Assembly: GCA_040218535.1 (NCBI GenBank)
Contig: JAVJRG010000012.1
Coordinates: 1,054,001-1,118,000, forward strand
DNA length: 64,000 bases
Reading direction: 5' to 3'
Source: Lacipirellulaceae bacterium
GTDB taxonomy: Bacteria; Planctomycetota; Planctomycetia; Pirellulales; Lacipirellulaceae
Below the pieces are notes generated by a model, which did not search any database, was not told the origin of the DNA, and worked only from the letters and a program-made list of their open reading frames with translations. The translations under genes and the position numbers were made by a program. Positions 1 to 8,600 of the stretch are shown here, piece after piece. Position 1 is the stretch's first letter; the number at the start of each line of letters is the position of its first letter.

Positions 1-376
1 GTTGGACCCTTGGGCTGGAATAAGTTGCTTCTGGGCTGGCTCTTGTTTCGCGTTTTCGACATTGCCAAGCCCCCGCCTTGTCAGAGGGCTGAGCAACTGT
101 CTGGCGGGATCGGTATTGTTGCAGATGACGTTGTCGCTGCCGTGTACGCCTGCCTAAGTTTGCACGCCATAATTTGGCTCGATTCGACGCTTTCACTTGA
201 GTACCTACAGTAAAGGCTTCGCGCAGAGACACGGAGCCGCAGAGGCACGTAAGGCTAGGCGATAACATGTTGCAAACGTAGTTCTTGGCCGCTATCTCAA
301 CAATCTAGAACCCTAAAACTGTTCCCCTCCGCGTCTTTGCGACTCTGCGCGAGACTACAAATATCGCCTAAAAGCC
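1..376. other. Intergenic region upstream of folD, no supported gene
   Basis: I see no convincing coding sequence here. The only plus-strand open frame (10-213) has no family features and no ribosome-binding site. The right half holds an inverted repeat pair, described separately. Nothing resembling a tRNA or small RNA was recognised. Confidence 0.5.
210..358. repeat. Inverted repeat pair of the GCGCAGAG type with GTAA/GTAG heads
   Basis: The left arm (210-246) starts with GTAA and then reads CTTCGCGCAGAG and CGGAG. The right arm (325-358), read on the minus strand, starts with GTAG and then TCTCGCGCAGAG and GACGCGGAG. The arms are imperfect copies in opposite orientation, about 80 bases apart. 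The head tetranucleotides match those of the other REP-like elements in the window. The pair lies directly upstream of folD and could contribute to its leader, but no function is shown. Confidence 0.6.
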
Positions 377-1240
377 ATGCCCGCCAAACTCCTCGACGGT
401 AAAGCCCTTGCCAAGACCATTCGCGAAGAACTCGCCGTGGAAGTGGTCGAGTTCATTCAACAGACGGAAGTCGTCCCCTCTCTGGCCGCTGTGCTCGTTG
501 GCGACGATCCGGCGAGTGAAGTCTATGTGCGAATGAAACGTAAAGATTGCGAACAGGTGGGCATCCATAGCGTGATGCATCGGCTGCCGGAAGCAACCAG
601 CGAGACGGAGTTATTGACGCTCGTCGACGAGTTGAATGCCGATTCGTCAATCCACGGCATCCTCGTTCAGCTTCCCTTGCCGAAGCAGATCAACGAGCAG
701 GCGATTCTCGATGCGATCTCACCCGATAAGGATGTCGACGCGTTTCACCCCTCGAACGTCGGTCTGATGGTCCAGGGCCGACCGCGTTTTCTACCGTGTA
801 CCCCCAGCGGCGTGCAGCAGTTGCTCATTCGTGAAGGGATTGAAACCGCCGGCAAGCACGTTGTGGTGGTAGGGCGTAGTGAGATTGTTGGTAAGCCACT
901 CTCGGTGATGATGGCCCTGCGTGGTCCCGGAGGCGATGCGACCGTGACGATTTGCCACAGTCGGACTAAAGACCTAGCGGCGGTCACAAAGGAGGCAGAC
1001 ATTCTGATCGTCGCGATTGGAAAGCCCGAATTCGTCACGGGCGACATGGTGAAACCGGGCGCGGTGGTGATCGACGTTGGTGTGAATCGCACCGAGGCAG
1101 GACTTGTCGGCGATGTCGATTTCAAGGCTGTTGGTGAAGTTGCTAGTTGCCTGACACCCGTTCCTGGCGGTGTGGGGCCCCTGACGCGGGTGATGCTCCT
1201 GGTGAACACACTCACGGCGGCTCGGCAAGCAAGCAGCTAG
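377..1240 (+). CDS. folD: Bifunctional methylenetetrahydrofolate dehydrogenase / methenyltetrahydrofolate cyclohydrolase
   Basis: FolD interconverts 5,10-methylene-, 5,10-methenyl- and 10-formyl-tetrahydrofolate in the cytosol with NADP(H), supplying one-carbon units for purines and formyl-Met-tRNA. The 287-residue protein has the normal family length. Visible signatures are YVRMKRKDC with the catalytic Lys near residue 55, VQLPLPKQI near 97, PCTPSGVQQLL near 140, the nucleotide-binding GRSEIVGKP near 166 and the C-terminal PVPGGVGPLTRVML. The ATG at 377 gives the usual N-terminus (MPAKLLDGKALA). No strong Shine-Dalgarno is visible, as for many genes in this window. It appears to be a single transcription unit preceded by an inverted repeat. 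Assignment is secure. Confidence 0.96.
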   Translation: MPAKLLDGKALAKTIREELAVEVVEFIQQTEVVPSLAAVLVGDDPASEVYVRMKRKDCEQVGIHSVMHRLPEATSETELLTLVDELNADSSIHGILVQLPLPKQINEQAILDAISPDKDVDAFHPSNVGLMVQGRPRFLPCTPSGVQQLLIREGIETAGKHVVVVGRSEIVGKPLSVMMALRGPGGDATVTICHSRTKDLAAVTKEADILIVAIGKPEFVTGDMVKPGAVVIDVGVNRTEAGLVGDVDFKAVGEVASCLTPVPGGVGPLTRVMLLVNTLTAARQASS

Positions 1241-1416
1241 TTGCTCTCTAGGGCTTTTTCGCGGTTTGAAAAAACTTCGGCAAACAACTTGTGTTCAACT
1301 ACAAATGTAGCTATAAATTCGATTGTGGGCCAAGAGGTTTCTGCTGGTAAGCGTTTTCTGGGACCGCCCTTCCACGACTTGCCAGCTTTCCTTTCAGGTC
1401 AGGAGAAGTGCTCGCC

Positions 1417-2133
1417 ATGAAATTATCAATTCGCACAACGATCGCAGGCATGGTAGCAGCAGCTTGTGTCTCGGCTTGGACTCCTGCCGCACAAGCTCAG
1501 GACCTGCCCGAAGAGCTTGTAGCTCTTTTCGAGCAGTTGGGGATTCCTTACGGCGATGCAGCAACTCCAGCTGCTGACGTCCCAGAGACACCGAGTTCGC
1601 AGCCAACGCCCACGGACCAACCTGTAAACGAGCCAATCGATATTTTTGAAATCTTGGGATTGGACCCTGCAGACTATCCTCCCACGAGCAACCCGGTCGA
1701 GCCCGATCCGCAGCCCAAGGTCGACCCTGAAGTCGTCGAGCCTGTGGGACTTTCGGAAGATGAGATCGAGTTCTTCCGAATGATAGGAATCGAAATTACG
1801 GCATCTGGAGAAGTCATCCCACCGCAGAATCCCGGCCCTGCTGAGCCTGTGGAGATTATCGATACAGAAGAGGAATTGCAGGACTTCTTTACGAGCGTAG
1901 GAATCACGATTGATGAAAACGGCTCGCCGGTAACTTCTACGCCAACCGAGTTGCCACCTGCAACCCCCTCCGACATTAACGAGCTACTCAGTTCATTGGG
2001 GATTCCTTACGGCAGTCCCGCATTCGCCCAGGCAGTTGCGGCCAATTCCAGCTTGGCAGTTCCCGAACCCAGCTCGCTGCTCCTTGCAGGGATGTTGGCC
2101 AATTTTGCACTGCTACGAAGAAAGCGGACCTAA
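1417..2133 (+). CDS. PEP-CTERM protein with five short internal repeats
   Basis: This is a secreted protein of unknown function. A signal peptide covers about the first 28 residues (hydrophobic core AGMVAAACVSAW, ending AQA). The C-terminus is a PEP-CTERM sorting signal: VPEPSS, a hydrophobic stretch, then RRKR. PEP-CTERM proteins are processed by an exosortase; none is in this window. The mature region is acidic and Pro-rich and contains five copies of a short unit of the form [F/L]xx[L/I/V]G[I/L]xxxxxG, separated by Pro/Thr linkers. The first and last copies both read LGIPYG. The ATG at 1417 is preferred over the GTG at 1408 because AGGAG (1401-1405) is correctly spaced for 1417. I recognise no enzymatic domain. 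Confidence 0.8.
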   Translation: MKLSIRTTIAGMVAAACVSAWTPAAQAQDLPEELVALFEQLGIPYGDAATPAADVPETPSSQPTPTDQPVNEPIDIFEILGLDPADYPPTSNPVEPDPQPKVDPEVVEPVGLSEDEIEFFRMIGIEITASGEVIPPQNPGPAEPVEIIDTEEELQDFFTSVGITIDENGSPVTSTPTELPPATPSDINELLSSLGIPYGSPAFAQAVAANSSLAVPEPSSLLLAGMLANFALLRRKRT

Positions 2134-2146
2134 CGCCATGGGAGTT

Positions 2147-2173
2147 ATCTTGGGCAATGCTGTTGCTCAAGAT
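2147..2173. terminator. Hairpin between convergent genes
   Basis: ATCTTGGGCAA (2147-2157) pairs with TTGCTCAAGAT (2163-2173) across a five-base loop, with one G-T pair. It sits between the stops of the PEP-CTERM gene and the TrmH gene and overlaps the last codons of the latter. There is no long T tract, so a role as a bidirectional terminator is an inference. Confidence 0.45.
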
Positions 2174-2973
2174 GAACGATCCCACTGCCTTCGAGCCTCA
2201 TAGAAGAGAACTGCTGCAGTAGCTGAAACGTTGAGACTATCGGCGATTCCATGCATTGGTAGACCAATCGCAGTGACGCCTGCCCCGTACCATGTGTCAG
2301 TGAGCCCCTCGGCCTCGCTGCCGAGAACGATGGCCGCACCGTGTTGGTAAATCACACTGTCGTAGCGATGATTCGCCTCAGGACGAGCGGCATAGGCGGG
2401 AAGTTCGTGTGAACGTAACCAGCTTATCGCTTCCTCGCTGGTAGCAGTGGCAATGTTGCCCCCGAATACCGTACCTAGACTTGCGCGGACGGTGTTCGGG
2501 TTGAAGAGATCGGTTCCCGGATTTGCCACAATCACGGCATCAAGTCCCGCGCCGTCAGCGCTACGCAACGCCGCACCAATGTTGCCCGGTTTTTCTAAGC
2601 CTTCGAGCACGGCAATTAGTGGCCGCTCGGGCAGCTCAATGTCTTCGAGTGTGTGTTTAGGCGTCGCGGCAACGGCTAGCACGCCGTCGGTCCGTTCGCC
2701 GAAGCAGAGCTTCTCAAACACATCCGGTGTGACCGTAAAGTATTCTTTGGCTTGCTTTTCTAGCCGCTTCGCCAGAGTTTGAGCTTCATCCGCGGTGCAA
2801 AGCGATTCGCAGACGAACGCCTCTACGATGGCGAGCCCCGCATTAAGTGCCCGGTCAATTTCACGAACGCCATCAATAAAGAATCGCCCTTGCCGCTCAC
2901 GCTGCCGTCGCTGCTTGAGCTTGACGGCGTCTTTGACTCTCGGGTTGTTGCGGCTGGTGAGGTGTTCGGGCAT
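2167..2973 (-). CDS. TrmH/SpoU-family RNA 2'-O-methyltransferase
   Basis: The protein probably methylates a ribose 2'-OH in rRNA or tRNA using S-adenosylmethionine, with the trefoil-knot SPOUT fold. The three family motifs are present: LEKPGNIGAALRSA (motif 1), IVLGSEAEGL (motif 2) and DSLNVSATAAVLFYEA (motif 3). The N-terminal region (LTSRNNPRVKDAVKL and RFFIDGVREI) is the substrate-binding SpoU_sub_bind type. The ATG at 2973 gives MPEHLTSRNNPRVK, the usual start of this group; an upstream GTG at 3033 would add 20 residues that look non-homologous. The nearest named relatives would be RlmB/TsnR-like enzymes, but the exact target base cannot be inferred. The gene is convergent with the PEP-CTERM gene. 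Confidence 0.88.
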   Translation of the reverse strand: MPEHLTSRNNPRVKDAVKLKQRRQRERQGRFFIDGVREIDRALNAGLAIVEAFVCESLCTADEAQTLAKRLEKQAKEYFTVTPDVFEKLCFGERTDGVLAVAATPKHTLEDIELPERPLIAVLEGLEKPGNIGAALRSADGAGLDAVIVANPGTDLFNPNTVRASLGTVFGGNIATATSEEAISWLRSHELPAYAARPEANHRYDSVIYQHGAAIVLGSEAEGLTDTWYGAGVTAIGLPMHGIADSLNVSATAAVLFYEARRQWDRSS

Positions 2974-3190
2974 CTTCTTCGATTCGTGATCAGCGTATTG
3001 GGTGTTTTCGGTCAGACTTTTTAATCGTAACACCTGCGATAAAGCTTACCTACGCTTATATCCGAACGTAACGTTTTGGAGTGAGCGATCCATTACTGGC
3101 GGTTCGAAAGAAAAGCCTTAGAATTAGGCTTCAGCAACAGCTTCTGAACGTGCTCATTTCAACATTCTTGTCTTGCATTGCGAGTTTGCC

Positions 3191-4354
3191 GTGTCTCTTG
3201 AAACCCTCAAGCACGAAACCATAAACGGTCGTGAAGTCAGCCTCCGCATCGGCGTCGATATGGGCGGCAGTGACATCAAGTTTGGTGCTACCGATCTCGA
3301 CGCGGGGATGATCTTGCTACCAGAGTTGGTGAAGCTTCCCAGCCTTTCCCAGCAAGGTCCTGAGAAGACCATCAGCCAGATCATCACCGGTATCAATGCC
3401 GTACTGGAGGAGTTGGGAGCTGCGTGGTCGCAGGTCGCGACCGTTGCTGTGACGGTGCCCTGCCCTTGCTCGCCCGACGGGGTGATTCTGGAAGTGACGA
3501 ATCTTGGCACGCCGGAGACGAAGCACCTCTGGGAAGTGCCCTTCGGAGATCTGCTCGCTGAAGCAGTCAAGGCAGAGGCGAGCTGCGCGATTCCCGTATT
3601 CGCCTGCAACGATGCCAACGCTGCTGGGCAGGACGACGACTTTGTACGCTACGGCTTGAGTGCAGACCCGCGTACAAGTTTGTTCATCACGACCGGTACC
3701 GGTATGGGCGGTTGCGTCATCGTAAACGGCAGCGTGCATTACGGCATCGGTCAGGCGGGTGAGCTGGGACACATGAAAATTGCCGTGCCGTACGCCTACG
3801 CGAATCGCTTCTCGGCGGAGCCGAACCCACCGTGTGGTTGCGGTGGAAGTCAATGTGTGGAAACCAGGGCATCGCTTACGGGGTTGATTCGCCGGGTGAC
3901 TTGGGCGCTCTCAGACGAGGGAGTCGCGTTGATCCGAGACGAACTCGAAACCGAGGGTCGAGAATTCAACCCGGACACGGTCGCGAAGCTGAAAGAACTT
4001 TATGAGGTTACGCCCAAGCGTGCCGCTTATGAGGTACGCACCTTCGCCGACGCCCATGAGGACGCCTTTTGCCGCTGGCTTCTTGAAGACTGGGCGATCA
4101 TGATCGGGGCGTTGTTCGCCAGTCTGGCACCCGCGTTTCACCCCGATCTGATGGTCATCGGCGGCGGGATGACGGAGATCTCCGACCAAGCGAAGGAGTG
4201 GTTCCTTCGTGTTGTGCATCAGTCTTACGACCAGACGAATGCCCAGCGGAGCTTTGATCGTGGCGAGGGGAATTGCGAAATCGTTTGGAGTGTCAGCACC
4301 GATCAAGGTTGGCGTGGGGCGATTCTCATGGGGATTCGCGCGGGGCAGGTTTAG
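3191..4354 (+). CDS. ROK-family sugar kinase
   Basis: This is an ATP-dependent kinase of the ROK family, probably acting on glucose or a related hexose. Visible motifs are the N-terminal phosphate-binding GVDMGGSDIKFG, the catalytic-region CNDANAAGQDD, TTGTGMGGCVI, and the zinc-binding block GELGHMKI followed by PPCGCGGSQCVET. The C-terminal VIGGGMTEI closes the adenosine site. It is longer than typical glucokinases, with an insertion at about residues 225-290 that is rich in charged residues. The start is uncertain: no ATG precedes the first motif, so GTG at 3191 is chosen, with TTG at 3173 as an alternative. It stands alone, with a nested palindrome after its stop. An autoregulatory (NagC-type) role is unlikely because no helix-turn-helix is present. 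Confidence 0.85.
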   Translation: MSLETLKHETINGREVSLRIGVDMGGSDIKFGATDLDAGMILLPELVKLPSLSQQGPEKTISQIITGINAVLEELGAAWSQVATVAVTVPCPCSPDGVILEVTNLGTPETKHLWEVPFGDLLAEAVKAEASCAIPVFACNDANAAGQDDDFVRYGLSADPRTSLFITTGTGMGGCVIVNGSVHYGIGQAGELGHMKIAVPYAYANRFSAEPNPPCGCGGSQCVETRASLTGLIRRVTWALSDEGVALIRDELETEGREFNPDTVAKLKELYEVTPKRAAYEVRTFADAHEDAFCRWLLEDWAIMIGALFASLAPAFHPDLMVIGGGMTEISDQAKEWFLRVVHQSYDQTNAQRSFDRGEGNCEIVWSVSTDQGWRGAILMGIRAGQV

Positions 4355-4367
4355 AGCCTTTCAATCA

Positions 4368-4452
4368 CAGCCGCAGTCTAACAGACTGCCGGAAAAATGC
4401 TCACGAGTTAACCGTTTCGATGATTCTCCGGCAGCCTGTTAGGCTGCGGCTG
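4368..4452. repeat. Nested palindrome pair, GCAG-N-CT-AAC type
   Basis: The left arm (4368-4392) contains GCAGTCT-AAC-AGACTGC and the right arm (4428-4452) contains GCAGCCT-GTT-AGGCTGC. Each arm is a perfect hairpin by itself, and the two arms are also inverted copies differing at two positions, which change together so that each hairpin remains paired. It lies between the convergent ROK and methyltransferase genes, so it may act as a transcription stop for both. Confidence 0.75.
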
Positions 4453-4477
4453 CCGTGTTCTTCGCACGCTTTGGTGT

Positions 4478-5368
4478 TTACCCCGGCCAGCGTGCGTAGA
4501 CTCCGCTCTCCAACTTCTTCCCCGTCGCTGCTTCAAGAAACAGCTTCCCCGTCTTTCCCCCTTGGCCACATTGCCCGAAGATGCCCTCGGCAAGCATCGC
4601 TTCTAATTCCGCGGGGCCGATACTCGGCGTGTGGCACGTGGTGAGAATGAAGGCCCGTCGTTTGCTCGTCAGTTGGCGGACGAGTTTTAACAATGGCAGC
4701 AGATCGCGACCGATGGACCATGACTCACCCTTTGGGCCGTGGCCATAGCTGGGCGGGTCAAGGATCACGGCGTCGTAGTGGTTCCCTCGCTTTACTTCGC
4801 GCTGGCAGAACTTGGTGGCGTCTTCGACGATCCAGCGCACGGGGTGCGCGGTTAAGCCACAAGCGGTGGCGTTTTGGCGGGCGCGGGTGACCATGCTTTT
4901 GGCGGCGTCAACGTGCGTGACTTCCGCACCGGCAACCGCGGCAGCGAGTGTGCTGCCGCCGGTGTAAGCGAAAAGGTTGAGAACTTTCAGAGGTTCATCG
5001 GTTTGTTGCTTGAGTGCCCGACAGATCTGATCGACGATCCATTGCCAGTTCGTAAATTGCTCAGGGAAGATCCCCACCTGACCAGACGGCAATGCGGTAA
5101 GCAACATTTTGAAGCTTGCCGACTTGTCCAACTCGACTTGCAATTCGACGTCGTGGTGTGCCCATTTCTGCGGCGAGGGCTTCCAAGTGCCGTCCGCCGC
5201 ACGGTTTCCCTCGAAGCGCGCAGTCGATTGCTTCCAAAGTTGCGGGTTCTGTCGTGGCTGGTCGGCAGCGGGACAGGGGCGGTCGAGCTTCCAGGGCCCG
5301 AATTGCTCTAGCTTTCGCCCCTCGCCGAAATCGAGCAATTCGTAGTCGTGAATGGAAAGTTCGAACAT
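4478..5368 (-). CDS. Class I SAM-dependent methyltransferase, RlmI/RlmK-like
   Basis: The protein probably methylates a base in 23S rRNA. It has a Rossmann-fold SAM site: VLNLFAYTGGSTLAA is motif I, VTHVDAAK holds the acidic residue that binds the ribose, and VILDPPSYGHG is the catalytic DPPSY loop typical of the RlmI/Methyltrans_SAM group. At 296 residues it lacks the N-terminal PUA domain of E. coli RlmI (about 396 residues), so its RNA recognition must differ. The ATG at 5368 gives MFELSIHDYELLDFG; an upstream in-frame ATG at 5386 adds only six residues. REP-like palindromes flank it on both sides. Confidence 0.82.
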   Translation of the reverse strand: MFELSIHDYELLDFGEGRKLEQFGPWKLDRPCPAADQPRQNPQLWKQSTARFEGNRAADGTWKPSPQKWAHHDVELQVELDKSASFKMLLTALPSGQVGIFPEQFTNWQWIVDQICRALKQQTDEPLKVLNLFAYTGGSTLAAAVAGAEVTHVDAAKSMVTRARQNATACGLTAHPVRWIVEDATKFCQREVKRGNHYDAVILDPPSYGHGPKGESWSIGRDLLPLLKLVRQLTSKRRAFILTTCHTPSIGPAELEAMLAEGIFGQCGQGGKTGKLFLEAATGKKLESGVYARWPG

Positions 5369-5408
5369 GTGTGTTTGTAGTATCACAATCTCGGCTTGTT
5401 TAAGGCGG

Positions 5409-5494
5409 GTAGCCGCGACCTAACAGGTCGCCGGAGAGTCTTCGAAAAGGGATCATTTTCGAGAGGTTCCCGGCAGGCTGTTAGCCTGCGGCTG
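5409..5494. repeat. Nested palindrome pair with GTAG head
   Basis: The left arm (5409-5434) begins GTAG and contains GCGACCT-AAC-AGGTCGC. The right arm (5470-5494) contains GCAGGCT-GTT-AGCCTGC. It is a second copy of the element at 4368-4452. Stem bases differ between copies but remain complementary within each hairpin. It lies upstream of both the methyltransferase gene and the divergent uvrA gene. Confidence 0.75.
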
Positions 5495-5604
5495 CGTCAC
5501 TTAATGCACGTATTTCTTCGGTTGGTCTCTCGCCCTGAAGGACTATAATGGGTGGTTCGCTTCATCGCACGACCAACCCCGCTTAGAGCCCCCGCACGGA
5601 CGCA

Positions 5605-8600
5605 ATGCCCGCCTCAGACATCATTATCAAACGAGCGCGTGAGCACAACTTACGCGATGTCGATCTTGTTCTGCCGCGCAATAAGCTCATCTGCCTCACC
5701 GGGGTTTCCGGCAGTGGCAAGAGCTCGCTCGCGTTCGACACACTCTACGCGGAAGGCCAACGAAGGTATGTCGAGAGTCTTTCGACGTTCGCTCGGCAAT
5801 TCCTAGGGCAAATGCCCAAGCCGGATGTCGACCACATTAGTGGTCTGAGTCCGTCGATCTCGATTTCCCAGAAGTCTTCGGGGAACAATCCGCGCTCGAC
5901 GGTGGGGACGATTACCGAGATCTACGATTTCCTTCGCGTGCTCTACGCGAGAGTTGGCCAGGGACATTGCCCCAAGTGCCAGCAGCCAATCACGGCTCAA
6001 TCGCGCGAGCAGATCATCGCGCGGATTCTCGATCAGCCAGCCAAGACGAAGTTTATGCTCCTTGCGCCCGTGGTGCGACGGCAGAAGGGCGAGTTCCGCG
6101 ATCTCTTCGAAGACTTGCTAAAGAAAGGCTTCGTCCGTGCCCGTGTCGATGGCGAAGTGGTCATGCTCACCGATGCTCCGTCGCTCGATCGGCAGATGCG
6201 GCACGACATCGAAGTGGTGATCGACCGACTCGCAATTAACGCTAATGTGCGCAGTCGCCTAGCTGAAGCGGTCGAGTTGGGCTTGAAGCTGGGCGAAGGG
6301 AATCTCATTGTTGCACCGGAAGTTTCTGCTAAGGACGCCCCTGTCGAGGGGGAAGTTGACGGAGAAGTAAATCGATCAAGCAAAAAGAAAAAATCGACCG
6401 ATCTGTTTCTCTCCGCGGACTACGCATGCAACTCTTGCGGGTTGAGTTTCCAATCGCCCACGCCCCAACTGTTCAGCTTTAACAGCCCCCAAGGGATGTG
6501 CTACGAGTGCGACGGTTTGGGCGACATGTTCTCGTTCGACCCGGACAAACTGGTACCGGATGAATCGCTCTCCTTTGCCAAAGGTGCGATTGAGCTGATC
6601 GGCACCTGGAAAGACCTCGGGCGTTGGAAACGGCACATCTACGCCGGTGTTGCCGAAACAATGGAGCGTAAGCTCGGACTGGAAGAAGGCTACCTGCTGG
6701 AAACTCCCTGGGGCGAGTTGAGCAAAGAGCAGCAATCCCTCTGGCTGTGGGGCACCGGGAACGAACACATCACGTTTACTTGGCGTGCCGGCAAGAGCGG
6801 ACAGAAGTACGGTGGCGAGTTCGACGGTGTCATTCCCGAGCTGCTCGACAAGTATCGCGGCGCGAAACGCAAGTCGCTGATCGCGAGGCTCGAGACCTTC
6901 ATGAACGTCATCCGTTGCCCTGATTGCGAGGGTGAGCGGCTGAACCCGCAGGCCCGCGCGGTACGCCTGACAACATCCGATCCGGCTTTTGAAGGCCGGG
7001 CGAGCCTAACACTTCCCGAGGTAAATCGCTTGCCGCTAAGCGAAGCGGCGGACTTTTTCTCAGGGTTGGTACTCGACAAGACACAGCAGACCATTGCGGT
7101 GGAAGTGCTGAAAGAAATCCGCGGACGGCTCGGTTTTCTCACAAATGTCGGCTTGGAGTATCTCTCACTGGGACGAACCGCCCCGACGCTTTCGGGCGGC
7201 GAAACGCAACGGATTCGGCTGGCTGGCCAGATCGGCTGTGGATTGGTCGGCGTTCTCTACATTCTGGACGAGCCATCGATTGGATTACACCCACGTGATA
7301 ACGATCGACTGATTTCGACGCTTGAACGACTGCGCGATCAAGGCAACACCGTGGTCGTCGTCGAACATGACGAAGACACCATGCGTGCCGCTGACCACGT
7401 CATCGACTTCGGCCCAGGACCGGGCGTACGCGGTGGCGAAGTGGTTGGTGAAGGGACCGCCGATCAAGTCGCCAAGAAAAAGAAAAGCGTCACCGGGGCG
7501 TACCTGTCCGGCCGACGCAAGATCGAGGTGCCGAAGAAGAGACGAATCGATGTCCGCTCAAACGGTTCTAGTGAGCAAACCGAACTCGTCATCCGCGGTG
7601 CCCGACACAACAACCTCAAGAACATCGATGTTCATATCCCCTTGGGAGCCTTCGTCTGCGTGACGGGTGTTTCAGGGAGCGGGAAGAGTTCACTCGTCAA
7701 CGACATTCTCGTTGAGGCGTTGCGACGCGATTTGAACAACGGCAAGGGAACGCCCGGCGAACATGATTCGATTGAGGGGCTGGAGCACCTCGACAAGCTG
7801 ATCGCGATCGACCAATCACCCATCGGTCGCACACCGCGTTCCAACCCAGCCACTTACATCAAGGTGTTCGACGAGATTCGCAAGCTCTACACGCAACTGC
7901 CTGAGTCGAAACGTCGCGGCTATCCGCCGGGGCGTTTTAGCTTCAATGTGGTCGGCGGACGCTGCGAGGCCTGCAGCGGCAACGGCTCGAACAAGCTGGA
8001 GATGGACTTCCTGGCCGATGTTTGGATCGAGTGCAACGTCTGCAACGGGCACCGCTTCAATCACGAAACGCTGCTGGTGAAGTATCGCGACAAGTCAATC
8101 GCCGACGTGTTGGAGATGGACATCCAAGAAGCGATCAAACACTTCGAGAACATCCCCAAGATTTATGAGAAGCTGGAAACGCTCCACGCGGTTGGTCTCG
8201 ACTACATGAAGCTCGGACAGCCTTCGCCGACGCTCTCGGGTGGCGAAGCACAGCGGATCAAGCTCGCTCGTGAGTTAGTAAAAAAATCGACCGGCAAAAC
8301 GCTCTACTTGCTCGACGAACCAACCACCGGCCTGCACTTTGCCGACATCGAGCTGCTCTTAAAGGTGCTGCACGATTTCGTTGATGCCGGAAATACAGTT
8401 TTGGTTGTTGAGCATAACTTGGACGTGATCAAGACGGCCGACTGGATCATCGATATCGGCCCCGAAGGAGGGAAGAACGGCGGACGGGTCGTCACGGCTG
8501 GCACGCCAGAAGAGGTAGTGGCTTTTGCGAAGCAGCCAAAGGCGGAAGGCGGAAGGGGAAAGGCGGAAGCTCTGGACCAAACCTCCAACCAGGATTCCCC

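Noticed and set aside
10-213. 67-residue open frame at the left edge
   Set aside because: No family features and no ribosome-binding site; its stop lies in the GTAA of a repeat arm, but the protein does not look real.
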